Assembly: GCA_015487555.1 (NCBI GenBank)
Contig: WFPK01000096.1
Span: forward strand, 1 to 44,886
Source: Phycisphaerales bacterium
GTDB lineage: Bacteria > Planctomycetota > Phycisphaerae > Phycisphaerales > UBA1924
Direction: 5' to 3'
Length of the DNA stretch: 44,886 bases
The notes under the pieces are model-generated. The model was not told where the DNA came from. It saw only the letters and a list, made by a program, of their open reading frames with translations, and did not search any database. Shown in pieces: positions 7,557 through 15,135 of the stretch. Numbering within the stretch: position 1 is the stretch's first letter; each line of letters opens with the position of its first letter. The translations under genes and the position numbers were made by a program.

Positions 7557-10500
7557 ATGAACAAAATCGATTGGAAGAGATACTGGTGCCCCTTCGGAAC
7601 TCCTGTAGCTACCGACGGAGCATTTGTCACGAGCCCTATTTTTAACGGTCTTTACCAACCCAATGCAGACCTTGTTGAAACAGCATCTCTTCCGCGGTCT
7701 GGTGTCTGCATCCTCCTTGGCGAAGCTGGGCTTGGAAAGTCTACAGAGCTAAAACAATCTTGCGATAACTCAACTGGCATTCAGATTGTGGATTTAGGTG
7801 GGTTTAGTTCTGAGGATCGATTAGAGAGAAGCCTTGGAGAAGAAATGAAGAGCCTTCCAGAGCATGGGCTGCTGATTCTTGATGGATTAGATGAAGTTCT
7901 AATTGAGATGTCAAAGGCAGGCGATGTCATTCTTGGGTTTCTTCAAAAAAATAAAGGGAATGTCAATTTATGGATTTCATGTCGAACAGGTGCTTGGCCA
8001 ACAACACTAACGGGCCGCATCCGTGAAATCTTCAATCCAGACCCAGATACGGATCTAGTTCGCGAGTTCGAGTTGTGCATGCTCCGAAGAAAAGATGTAG
8101 AACTGGCCGTATCAAGCCTTGATGACACTGAATCGTTCTGGAAAAAGCTTAGGGCTACGGGTGCAGAATCATTAGCTGCAAAGCCAACAACACTTGGAAT
8201 GCTCCTTTCGTTGTCAGAGAATGATAAGTTCCCGTCGACTCGTGTGGAATTATATGAGCAAGGCTTGCTGAAGCTTTGCACCCAAGCCCCTATTCGATCT
8301 GATCGAAGTTCAAGGGGGCATTCAGCACAAGAGTGGTTTGCGGTTGCCGAACGAGTTGCTGGCAGGCTTTTTTTATCAGGCCATGCCTCATTGGCTAAGT
8401 CTGGGGAGCACGGAAATGAATCAGAAGTTGTTTGTCAGCAAGATTTGGTTGGTGGATATGCAAATATTCCACATCAAGATTCATTGCTCATTTCAGAAGA
8501 GGTGATTCAAACAGTAGTTGGTCACACCGCACTATTCTCTGGTCGAACCTCTGGGATTAACGGATTTGCCCATAAATCATATGGTGAGTATCTCGCTGCA
8601 CGATATCTGTGCAATGCACTGAAAAAGCCACAGAGAGACTCCTTGTTGTATGTTCTGGTTGGCGGAGTTCGCAGGATTGTGCCGCAGCTAAATGAAATTG
8701 CGGCATGGGTTGCGGATATGGATTCAGATTTCAGGAAGCAGTTACTGAAAGAAGAGCCCTCAGTTCTTCTTCGTAGCGATATGTCGGTACAACCTGCCTC
8801 GGAGAGAACAGAGCTTGCCACAGCACTATTGAATGCAGTTGAGAGTGGATCTGTTTATCGTATCGAAGACACACTAGATTTAAGTGGGTTCGGTGGGCAG
8901 CGATACTCGACAATGCGACAGTTGCTTGAACGCCTTTCGTGTTCTGAAATGGCGAATGCTATTCGACCTTGGCTTACGAACAAAGCTTTGAATGTAAGGA
9001 CTCGTGAAACAGCAATCACCATTGCTTGGTTTACAAATACCGTTGAGCTTAGTCCTGAACTTCTGGCTATTGCAACTGATAAAGATGAGCACCAAGGGTT
9101 AAGACAAGAGGCAGGGTATGCAATCTCTGAGATGGGTGCTGGCAAACAAAAGAAGGGATTGATTTCATTGCTTGACGAAGGGGTAGATGATCCGGATGAC
9201 CAGCTTCGTGGTATTGCATTAAGGGCCTTGTGGCCAGATTGCTTGACTCCAATCAAACTCCTTGAGTATCTAGTCCCGAGAAAGGCCACAAATTTCCATG
9301 GGAGTTATGCAGGTTTTCTTTCTGGGCTGAAGGAGATGTCGTTTATCCCCAATGACGATCTGCCGAATGCGATCCAATGGGCATCTTCGATTGATGTCCA
9401 CCGAGGCTTTGGCAGTGACATTGGAGGTATTGCAGGGCTAATTGCATATGAAGCTTGGGTTAGAATGGATCAGGCCGATGTGATTGATGAATTGTCTGAC
9501 TTAGCCTTAAAGAGAGTAAAAGAGCATCAAGCTCTCCTAAGATTACCCGATCCAAACAGCGAAAGTGTTTGGGAATCACAAAAAAACTCTGCCGTGTACG
9601 CGCTTATCAAATCAGATTCAAGCCGACGAAGGAAGCTCTTAACGGCATGCCTGTTCAAGCTGAAAGATCCAAGCAAGTCGTTTCAGTTTATTGGAATTGG
9701 GTCAGACTTGACTCTTGCACTATCTGAAGATTTTGAATGGGCAATGGAGCAAGCATGCACTCTTTCGGGTGAACAAGCCATTGCGATGGCACACCTAGCA
9801 CGCCGTCTGTGCACTTATGTTGATGTAGGGCCAATGCGGAATAGAGAGCATCTGGAGATGTGGCTAGAAATGCGTGAGGGATCTAAAGCCATACGAGATG
9901 TACTGGATTGGCCACTTTCGATAGAGATTGGTAGCAAAGAAGCATCAGAGATGAAAGAGGACTGGCTAAAAGAGGAGGAATGGAAACAAAGAAGTCAACA
10001 GCACAAACAGAAATGCAGTAAGGCGATCTCTGATCGAGCGGATCTTATTGAGAAACTCATAGATCGAGCCCTTGTCGATGATATCCGGTTTGTTCCTAAA
10101 CTGTTATATGAATTGCTTGTAGATGAAAAGCTGCAAATACAAAACATAGACGATCTGACCCAAAGCCCTGGATGGGCAAAGGCTACCCAAGAGCAACAAG
10201 CGGATATCTTGGAGTGCTGTTTGCGGTATCTGATTGATTGTCCTTTGCCCAATAAAAAAGGAGTCGAAGAGGAAGAAGCTTTACTGCCGGGATGGGCAGC
10301 AAGGGCTCTGTTGCTCATACAAACTATTGACGAAAAAATGCTGGATAAAATCGATACGCAGAGGTTGGCTGAGCTAACGCCCTTCGTTGTTAGGGGAGTA
10401 TCAAATTTATTCAGCCCTGGAAAACAAACACTTCGTGTAGTGGACTATGTATTGCAGCGAAACTCAGAAGTGACTCGCAAGGCAATTATACTCGATATAC

Positions 10501-11810
10501 AGAATTGTTCCAGCCAGCAGCATGCCACTTGCATTTTGGAGTCAATGGAGTCTGTAGATGAAACACTTGGAGAAATGGTTCTGGAGGGACTCAGAAATGG
10601 CTTGTCTTTGAAGCCAATAGGTTCAGCACTGTTGATGTGGTCAATCAAGAAGGGGGTTTCAGGAGCATTTAAGGATGCCTGTTCTGTATTGGAGAAGAAG
10701 CCTAGAGGCAACACTGGTTGGGATGAGTTTTCTAGTATTATTCGTGCGATTGCTACTGAATCAGCAAACAACTCATGGCCTGTGCTGTATAAGCAGGCAG
10801 AAAAATCGCGAAAACGAGCTCGCAGAGTCTTGGCTGGGATCCAATCAAGCCGTGGACGATATGCAAATGACAATGAATTTCATTCTGAGTTAGAAGATGA
10901 GGCGCTCGCAGATTTACTATTCTTACTATTCAAACACTATGACCCAAAGTCTGATGAGGAACATTCTGAGTCAGGAGTCGCCTCAACAGAGGGTGATGTC
11001 CGTCGGTGGCGCCATTCTGTCTTAAGAGAACTTGTTGGACGAGGAACACCAGCATCAGTAGAACACTTGAGAGAAATGAGTAGAAAGTTCCCTGAACACG
11101 AGTGGCTTAGCTCGCATGTTCTTGATGCGATGGGACAACAAGCCAAATCAGAGTGGAATCCGCCGAAGGCCATTGAGTTGTTAAAAATGGAAGAGCAAGC
11201 AAAGAGTCGATTGATAAGATCAGGAGATGAGCTTCTTTCCGTGCTTTCAGACAGCCTAATCCGATGGAATAAAGATAAGCGGGAAAATGACCTTATAAGA
11301 TTAATGTGGAATGAAATCAGAAAAGGGATTTGGAAGCCAAAGGATGAAGAAGATTTAAGCCAAGAGCTAATGGGCTGGTTGCGCACCGATCTAAGAAATC
11401 ATCAAGTGGTAATAGGTAGGGAACTGCAATTCTCCCGCCGAACATCGAAGGATGGCGTAGCAGGTACGAGAGTTGATATCTCTGTTGATGCTATATCACC
11501 AGATCCACAGGTTGATCCAGTCAAGGCAATAGTTGAAGTGAAAGGTAGCTGGAATAAAGGAGCTAAAGGGGCAATGAAATCACAACTGGTCGATAGGTAT
11601 TTTGTGGAGGATCGCGTCAACAACGGCTTGTATGTTGTTGGCTGGTATGAAGCACCTGGCTGGGAGTCATCCGATGGAAGAAGAACAAGCAGTCCATGGA
11701 AGAAAATGGATATTGCTATTGCAGATTTGTCTAGCCAGGCATCTCGGCTTCAAATCGGTCACCCTGAATACTGTGTATCAAGTCTTGTTCTTGACTGCAC
11801 TTTGACCTGA
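7557..11810 (+). CDS. Giant STAND/NACHT-type NTPase with C-terminal PD-(D/E)XK-like nuclease domain
   Basis: A 1417-residue protein. Near the N-terminus is a P-loop NTPase: Walker A GEAGLGKST (55-63), Walker B LLILDGLDEV (105-114), an arginine sensor region (SCRTGAW) and, further on, AHKSYGEYLAARYL, typical of NACHT/STAND ATPases. A long helical region with HEAT-like repeats follows (clearest at about 480-590), of the kind that senses ligands in STAND proteins. The last 120 residues contain D1307 in GTRVDIS and E1327-V-K1329 in IVEVKGSW, a PD-(D/E)XK-type active site. So sensor, switch and probable DNA-cutting effector sit in one chain, an architecture known from anti-phage STAND proteins, though with the nuclease at the C-terminus. 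The start at 7557 is preceded by a weak GAAAG; a TTG at 7521 is possible. A 53-base gap separates it from the DUF4209 gene, with no terminator. Confidence 0.8.
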   Translation: MNKIDWKRYWCPFGTPVATDGAFVTSPIFNGLYQPNADLVETASLPRSGVCILLGEAGLGKSTELKQSCDNSTGIQIVDLGGFSSEDRLERSLGEEMKSLPEHGLLILDGLDEVLIEMSKAGDVILGFLQKNKGNVNLWISCRTGAWPTTLTGRIREIFNPDPDTDLVREFELCMLRRKDVELAVSSLDDTESFWKKLRATGAESLAAKPTTLGMLLSLSENDKFPSTRVELYEQGLLKLCTQAPIRSDRSSRGHSAQEWFAVAERVAGRLFLSGHASLAKSGEHGNESEVVCQQDLVGGYANIPHQDSLLISEEVIQTVVGHTALFSGRTSGINGFAHKSYGEYLAARYLCNALKKPQRDSLLYVLVGGVRRIVPQLNEIAAWVADMDSDFRKQLLKEEPSVLLRSDMSVQPASERTELATALLNAVESGSVYRIEDTLDLSGFGGQRYSTMRQLLERLSCSEMANAIRPWLTNKALNVRTRETAITIAWFTNTVELSPELLAIATDKDEHQGLRQEAGYAISEMGAGKQKKGLISLLDEGVDDPDDQLRGIALRALWPDCLTPIKLLEYLVPRKATNFHGSYAGFLSGLKEMSFIPNDDLPNAIQWASSIDVHRGFGSDIGGIAGLIAYEAWVRMDQADVIDELSDLALKRVKEHQALLRLPDPNSESVWESQKNSAVYALIKSDSSRRRKLLTACLFKLKDPSKSFQFIGIGSDLTLALSEDFEWAMEQACTLSGEQAIAMAHLARRLCTYVDVGPMRNREHLEMWLEMREGSKAIRDVLDWPLSIEIGSKEASEMKEDWLKEEEWKQRSQQHKQKCSKAISDRADLIEKLIDRALVDDIRFVPKLLYELLVDEKLQIQNIDDLTQSPGWAKATQEQQADILECCLRYLIDCPLPNKKGVEEEEALLPGWAARALLLIQTIDEKMLDKIDTQRLAELTPFVVRGVSNLFSPGKQTLRVVDYVLQRNSEVTRKAIILDIQNCSSQQHATCILESMESVDETLGEMVLEGLRNGLSLKPIGSALLMWSIKKGVSGAFKDACSVLEKKPRGNTGWDEFSSIIRAIATESANNSWPVLYKQAEKSRKRARRVLAGIQSSRGRYANDNEFHSELEDEALADLLFLLFKHYDPKSDEEHSESGVASTEGDVRRWRHSVLRELVGRGTPASVEHLREMSRKFPEHEWLSSHVLDAMGQQAKSEWNPPKAIELLKMEEQAKSRLIRSGDELLSVLSDSLIRWNKDKRENDLIRLMWNEIRKGIWKPKDEEDLSQELMGWLRTDLRNHQVVIGRELQFSRRTSKDGVAGTRVDISVDAISPDPQVDPVKAIVEVKGSWNKGAKGAMKSQLVDRYFVEDRVNNGLYVVGWYEAPGWESSDGRRTSSPWKKMDIAIADLSSQASRLQIGHPEYCVSSLVLDCTLT

Positions 11811-11864
11811 ATTTGAAGAGCGGAGTTAAAGAGCGGGGCAATTTGGCAGATTCCTACCTCCACC

Positions 11865-11936
11865 TGAGTTCCAAAATGAGTTCCAGATCGATGTCTCAAG
11901 AATGGCAAAGAACGGCAAAAACTGGCAAAGACTCGG
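11865..11936. repeat. Clustered short direct repeats next to the att-like site
   Basis: Two copies of TGAGTTCCA (11865-11873 and 11877-11885) are followed by three near-identical 10-bp units with the core GGCAAA (11901-11930). An inverted pair AATCACTG (11963-11970) and CAGTGATT (11986-11993) comes next. Groups of short repeats beside a tRNA-derived attachment sequence are typical arm-type binding sites of tyrosine recombinases; that role is inferred here. The 480-base gap 11811-12291 holds no gene that I can support. Confidence 0.45.
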
Positions 11937-12009
11937 AATGGGAAAATGGCTTTCTGATTCAGAATCACTGATTTAGACCTAAAACCAGTGATTGCAAAAC
12001 ACCAAGCGG

Positions 12010-12027
12010 CGAATCCCCCTCTCTCCG
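12010..12027 (+). other. tRNA-Ser 3'-end fragment, probable attachment site (att)
   Basis: The 18 bases read as the 3' part of a tRNA-Ser gene: T-loop end CGAAT, T-stem strand CCCCC, acceptor strand TCTCTCC and discriminator G. The upstream 90 bases do not fold into a tRNA and lack the complementary GGAGAGA acceptor strand, so no tRNA gene is present. Integrating elements that use a tRNA gene leave such a fragment at their far end while the intact gene sits at the other. The native-looking terminator directly downstream fits this reading. It would set the right boundary of the mobile element that carries the relaxase, ArdC and graspetide operon. Confidence 0.55.
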
Positions 12028-12030
12028 TTG

Positions 12031-12060
12031 AATAAGCCCTTGCGTTTGCAAGGGCTTATT
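12031..12060 (+). terminator. Strong intrinsic terminator
   Basis: A perfect 13-bp stem, AATAAGCCCTTGC (12031-12043) with GCAAGGGCTTATT (12048-12060), has a GTTT loop and a T-run after it. It starts three bases after the tRNA-Ser fragment, so it was probably the terminator of the original tRNA gene and now also ends transcription of the graspetide/STAND operon, which has no other terminator. Confidence 0.85.
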
Positions 12061-12291
12061 TTGTAGGCGCTTGCGAGCGATGTTGCGGCAAGGGGTTGGC
12101 GTCTACTCTATTTTGTTTGGCTGAGGAGCTCGGCGATACGGATGCTTTTCGGAGAAGGTCGATTTGCGGGGATGCTCGTATGAGGGGTGATTTGTTTTGG
12201 AAGTAGGTACTCGAGGGCGAAAATCTCTGTTTTTCTTTTGGATTCGTGTCAGAATCGAGATCGGGATACGAACTATGGGGTAGGAGACACC

Positions 12292-12873
12292 ATGATCTGT
12301 TCAGGGACGACAACCACTTTGCTTGGCAGAATCCGTGAAGGTGGCAGCCAAGATGACTGGAAGGCACTGGTTACTCGGTACTGGCGGGTGATCTTTGGGT
12401 ATGCTCGGCTGTATGGGCTCAGTGAGGCTGACGCAGAAGATTTTACGCAGGATTTACTCGTTGAGTTGACCCGTGTGTTGCCGGAGTTTGATTATAACAG
12501 AGAGTATGGTGCGTTCCGGGGGTATTTACGAACCATCACACGCCGACGGCTGGTTGATCGGCTTCGGGCAACCCGCCCTGAGGTGAGCGAGTTGTTTGCG
12601 AATGAATCGCAAAACAAAGAGGTTGGATATTGGTGGGAAACGGAGTGGGACCGGGCGATGTTACGCCAGTGCCTCGATGAGGCCTCGTCGGCGGTCGAAC
12701 CAAAGACATTTCAAGCGTTCCAACTCTTTGTACTCAAGGAGTGGGATTCAAATCGTGTCGCCGACTTTCTTGGTCTGAGTATCGACAGCGTCTACCAAGC
12801 CAAGGCCCGTGTCATCCGGCATGCGAATGCGGTCTATGAACGGCTTCAACAAGAGGAGGGTGGTCATGACTGA
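12292..12873 (+). CDS. ECF-type RNA polymerase sigma factor
   Basis: A 193-residue sigma-70 family protein. Region 2 is seen in the stretch with FTQDLLVELTRVLPEFDYN and FRGYLRTITRRRLVDRL (about 65-105), and region 4 as the helix-turn-helix around VADFLGLSIDSVYQAKARVIRH (about 155-180). Group features match the large ECF families of planctomycetes that work with Ser/Thr kinases, and such a kinase follows. The start at 12292 is preceded by TAGGAG at good spacing; a longer in-frame start lies upstream but has no ribosome site. The stop overlaps the next gene by 8 bp (ATGACTGA). It probably directs transcription in response to a signal received by the neighbouring proteins; the target genes are unknown. 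Confidence 0.88.
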   Translation: MICSGTTTTLLGRIREGGSQDDWKALVTRYWRVIFGYARLYGLSEADAEDFTQDLLVELTRVLPEFDYNREYGAFRGYLRTITRRRLVDRLRATRPEVSELFANESQNKEVGYWWETEWDRAMLRQCLDEASSAVEPKTFQAFQLFVLKEWDSNRVADFLGLSIDSVYQAKARVIRHANAVYERLQQEEGGHD

Positions 12874-13138
12874 GCGTCCAAGCGAAGCGGAACTCGTTCG
12901 GTACATCGAAGGCGAGATGTCTGCGAAACGAGCAAAGCAGATTGAAGCCATGATTTCAGATCATCCGTCATTGGCAGCAGATGTGGACTTGCTCCGCAAG
13001 GCGTTGGCGATGCAGGATGATCTGCGCGATGCCATGCGAGATGCGCCTGAAGCGAAGGTGGAGCGGCGGATCGAGAACTCGCTTGTTGAAACGGTGACAC
13101 ATGTGATTGAGAAAGCACACGAAGGAGAGCATCTTTGA
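12866..13138 (+). CDS. Small protein coupled to the sigma factor, possible anti-sigma factor
   Basis: A 90-residue soluble protein starting MTERPSEAELVRYIEGEMSAKRAKQIEAMI. The N-terminal helix pattern (VRYIEGEMS....IEAMISDHPSLAADVDLL) is like the cytosolic anti-sigma domain in which a short helix-turn-helix binds an ECF factor, but the zinc-binding H-x3-C-x2-C motif is absent and there is no transmembrane segment. The start overlaps the sigma gene by 8 bp behind an AGGAGGG ribosome site, so it is translated together with it. A regulatory partner of the sigma factor is the best inference; the family match is weak. Confidence 0.65.
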   Translation: MTERPSEAELVRYIEGEMSAKRAKQIEAMISDHPSLAADVDLLRKALAMQDDLRDAMRDAPEAKVERRIENSLVETVTHVIEKAHEGEHL

Positions 13139-13233
13139 AATATCGGCATTCCTCAGTGTACTCTGTGCCGGTTCCTCATGACTCGAAGCGGATTCGGTTC
13201 TCTCCACAGTGACCGATACTGGTTTATGAGGGG

Positions 13234-13272
13234 ACGGCCTGCGGTGTTGGAGTGATCCATGCCGCAGGCCGT
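13234..13272 (+). terminator. Intrinsic terminator after the sigma-factor pair
   Basis: An 11-bp perfect stem, ACGGCCTGCGG (13234-13244) with CCGCAGGCCGT (13262-13272), encloses a 17-base loop and is followed by TGTTATTTTG. It ends the sigma and small-protein unit 96 bases after the stop and separates it from the kinase gene, which therefore needs its own promoter. Confidence 0.75.
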
Positions 13273-13327
13273 TGTTATTTTGTATTCTCTTGTGTGAGCT
13301 TATATGAAGATCGGGTTATCATGAGGT

Positions 13328-14791
13328 ATGGATAAGTTGGATGAGATCGGTGGGGGCGATGGGATCGGTGGTCTCAAGTCGGTGCGTTGTCTTGGGAGCG
13401 GGGCTGTTGGTGAGGTCTGGCTTGCCCATGATGCGGCGGGGCGAGAGGTTGCCCTCAAGCGGATTCCCATCGATAAGCGGCGAGGGCGATCTGTCCATAC
13501 GCGAGAACTCGCCGCCCTTGAACTCCTCGCCAATCGGCTCGGCGAGCAGAGCGGGCTTATCCATGTTTTTCATGTTGGCATCACCGACGATGAGTTGTGG
13601 TACACGATGGAGCTTGCTGATCTTGTTGGCGAGCCGCCGATGGTGCTTTCGCTTGATCGGGCCATTGAATCGGCAAAGCGATTCACTGGGCCCGATGCAC
13701 TCGATATCATCGAGCATCTTCTCGAAGGTGTCGGCGGCCTTCATGATGCGGGTGTGGTGCATCGAGACATCAAGCCGACGAATATTCTTTCGGTTGGGGG
13801 TGAGTGGAAGCTCGGCGATATCGGTTTGCTCTCCGAAGAGCGCACCGAAATGACCGCAGTGGGGACGCCTGAGTTTATTCCGCCTTGGGGGCCGATAGAT
13901 CGGCGGGCGGATTTGTATGCGATGGGGCGAGTGCTGTATTGCATGGCGACGGGATTGACCGCTCGCGCGTTTCCGACCTTGCCCGATGAACTGCTCAGGC
14001 CTGAGCGGCAGCATGAAACCAAACTGATGAACAGTTTAGTTCTTCGAGCGTGCGACCCTGATCCTGGCAAGCGATTTCAGACAGCCGAGGAGTTTACTGC
14101 GGAAGTACGGAAGGCTCGAAAAGAAATGAGCATGGGCGAAGGGTTGCTGACTCGCCGAAGAGCCGTCGTCGTTGGCGGAGGCGTGATTGCTGCAGCATTG
14201 GTTGCTCCGATGGTCTGGCCGATCATCCGAAATAAAGCAAAGTCCGCGCCCAAATGGATATCGCTGTTCGACGGCAAGACGCTTGATGGATGGGAAACTT
14301 CAGTTCTGCCATACGCTGGAAACTGGTTCGTGCGCGACGGTGAGATTGCATGTATGCGCGATCAAGGCTACAAGCAGCTGTATACAAAGCGAAAGTTTCA
14401 GTACGGGCGATTCCGTTCTGTCATGACCCCAGATCACGACCGAGCCAGACTCGGGCTTTTGTATGGGTACCCCGAGGCGTCTTTCTTTGTTTTGTACGAG
14501 GACAAATACTTATGGATCAAAAAAACGAAGCTCAGCGACGATCCTGAGGAACTCGATCGCTGGCGGAGTTTTCCAAGTACGATGATTCCCAAAGCTGGGC
14601 AAAGCGTGGCGATGGAACTCGATTGGGGACCCGATCGCACACGACTCTTTATCAACGGCAAGTTGCTTCAGGAAGTTCCTGGATTGCCACGACCAGGGCA
14701 AGTTGGCTTCTATGTGTGGGGGAAAGAGGAGGGCGATGAGCAAGGCGATAGCGGAAGCTTTCGAGATATCGAGTTTCAACCCAGAGCCTAG
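13328..14791 (+). CDS. Membrane Ser/Thr protein kinase fused to a DUF1080 (LamG-like) domain
   Basis: A 487-residue protein. Residues 15-265 are a Hanks-type kinase: glycine loop GSGAVGEV (23-30), ATP lysine in VALKRI (44), catalytic HRDIKPTN (145-152) and metal-binding D164 in a DIG rather than DFG motif. One transmembrane helix follows basic residues at about 279-300. Residues 310-487 form a DUF1080/3-keto-disaccharide hydrolase-like beta-sandwich beginning WISLFDGKTLDGWE, presumably outside the cytoplasm, where it may bind sugar. The layout is a sugar-sensing receptor kinase, and the preceding ECF sigma factor is the natural downstream partner. DUF1080 domains are very common in planctomycetes. 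The start at 13328 has only a close GAGG. The DIG variant is seen in active kinases, so activity is likely. Confidence 0.88.
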   Translation: MDKLDEIGGGDGIGGLKSVRCLGSGAVGEVWLAHDAAGREVALKRIPIDKRRGRSVHTRELAALELLANRLGEQSGLIHVFHVGITDDELWYTMELADLVGEPPMVLSLDRAIESAKRFTGPDALDIIEHLLEGVGGLHDAGVVHRDIKPTNILSVGGEWKLGDIGLLSEERTEMTAVGTPEFIPPWGPIDRRADLYAMGRVLYCMATGLTARAFPTLPDELLRPERQHETKLMNSLVLRACDPDPGKRFQTAEEFTAEVRKARKEMSMGEGLLTRRRAVVVGGGVIAAALVAPMVWPIIRNKAKSAPKWISLFDGKTLDGWETSVLPYAGNWFVRDGEIACMRDQGYKQLYTKRKFQYGRFRSVMTPDHDRARLGLLYGYPEASFFVLYEDKYLWIKKTKLSDDPEELDRWRSFPSTMIPKAGQSVAMELDWGPDRTRLFINGKLLQEVPGLPRPGQVGFYVWGKEEGDEQGDSGSFRDIEFQPRA

Positions 14792-14793
14792 GT

Positions 14794-14949
14794 CGTGTCT
14801 GACGGCTCGTTTATCAATCCGAATCTGGGTGCCACGACTCGCCCGAAGGGCGCAGTCGTGTTCTTTGATGGCGGAAAAACCAAAGCACTACTGCGCCGAA
14901 GACGGCGAGTAGTGGCACCCGATGGGATGTTTTTGAGCCGTCAGACACG
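14794..14949. repeat. Large nested palindrome, unit 1
   Basis: CGTGTCTGACGGCTC (14794-14808) is inverted exactly at 14935-14949 as GAGCCGTCAGACACG. It encloses the 94-bp GGGTGCC...GGCACCC element described separately. The gap between the kinase and malic enzyme genes (14792-15135) contains only this unit and a related second unit. Read as RNA either strand would fold into a long rod that could end transcription; read as DNA it looks like a non-autonomous repeat. Confidence 0.75.
14827..14920. repeat. REPIN-like dispersed palindrome, copy 1 (94 bp)
   Basis: It begins GGGTGCCACGACTCG and ends CGAGTAGTGGCACCC, an imperfect inverted repeat. Each half is itself a hairpin: CACGACTCG pairs with CGCAGTCGTG on the left, and CACTACTGCGCC with GGCGAGTAGTG on the right. 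Two facing hairpins in inverted orientation are the hallmark of REP doublets (REPINs) moved by RAYT/IS200-type transposases. A second copy of almost the same length lies at 41204-41296, so this is a dispersed family. No transposase gene is in the window. Confidence 0.75.
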
Positions 14950-14958
14950 GCCTAGGCG

Positions 14959-15058
14959 GTGTCTGCCAGCTCGTTTTCCCCGAAAACTCGCCTCTCTCGC
15001 GCTTGCGGGGGAGGCGAAAAGATGGCGCCTTTGTGTGAGAGAACGAGCCATCAGACAC
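14959..15058. repeat. Large palindrome, unit 2, related to unit 1
   Basis: GTGTCTGCCAGCTCGTT (14959-14975) faces AACGAGCCATCAGACAC (15042-15058), an imperfect inverted repeat of the same end sequence as unit 1. Inside is a smaller hairpin CGCCTC (14989-14994) with GAGGCG (15011-15016). The core differs from the GGGTGCC element of unit 1, so the two units share ends but not centres. They lie in tandem nine bases apart. Confidence 0.65.
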
Positions 15059-15135
15059 GATCGAATGAAGGAGAAGATCGGTTCTCCATTGAATACATTT
15101 CGCCCTTCCACCGTTTTTCGATCATCTTTTTTCGA

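Noticed and set aside
11940-12030. Complete tRNA-Ser gene
   Set aside because: Only the 3' T-stem and acceptor strand match; the 5' acceptor strand and anticodon arm are missing, so only a fragment is reported.
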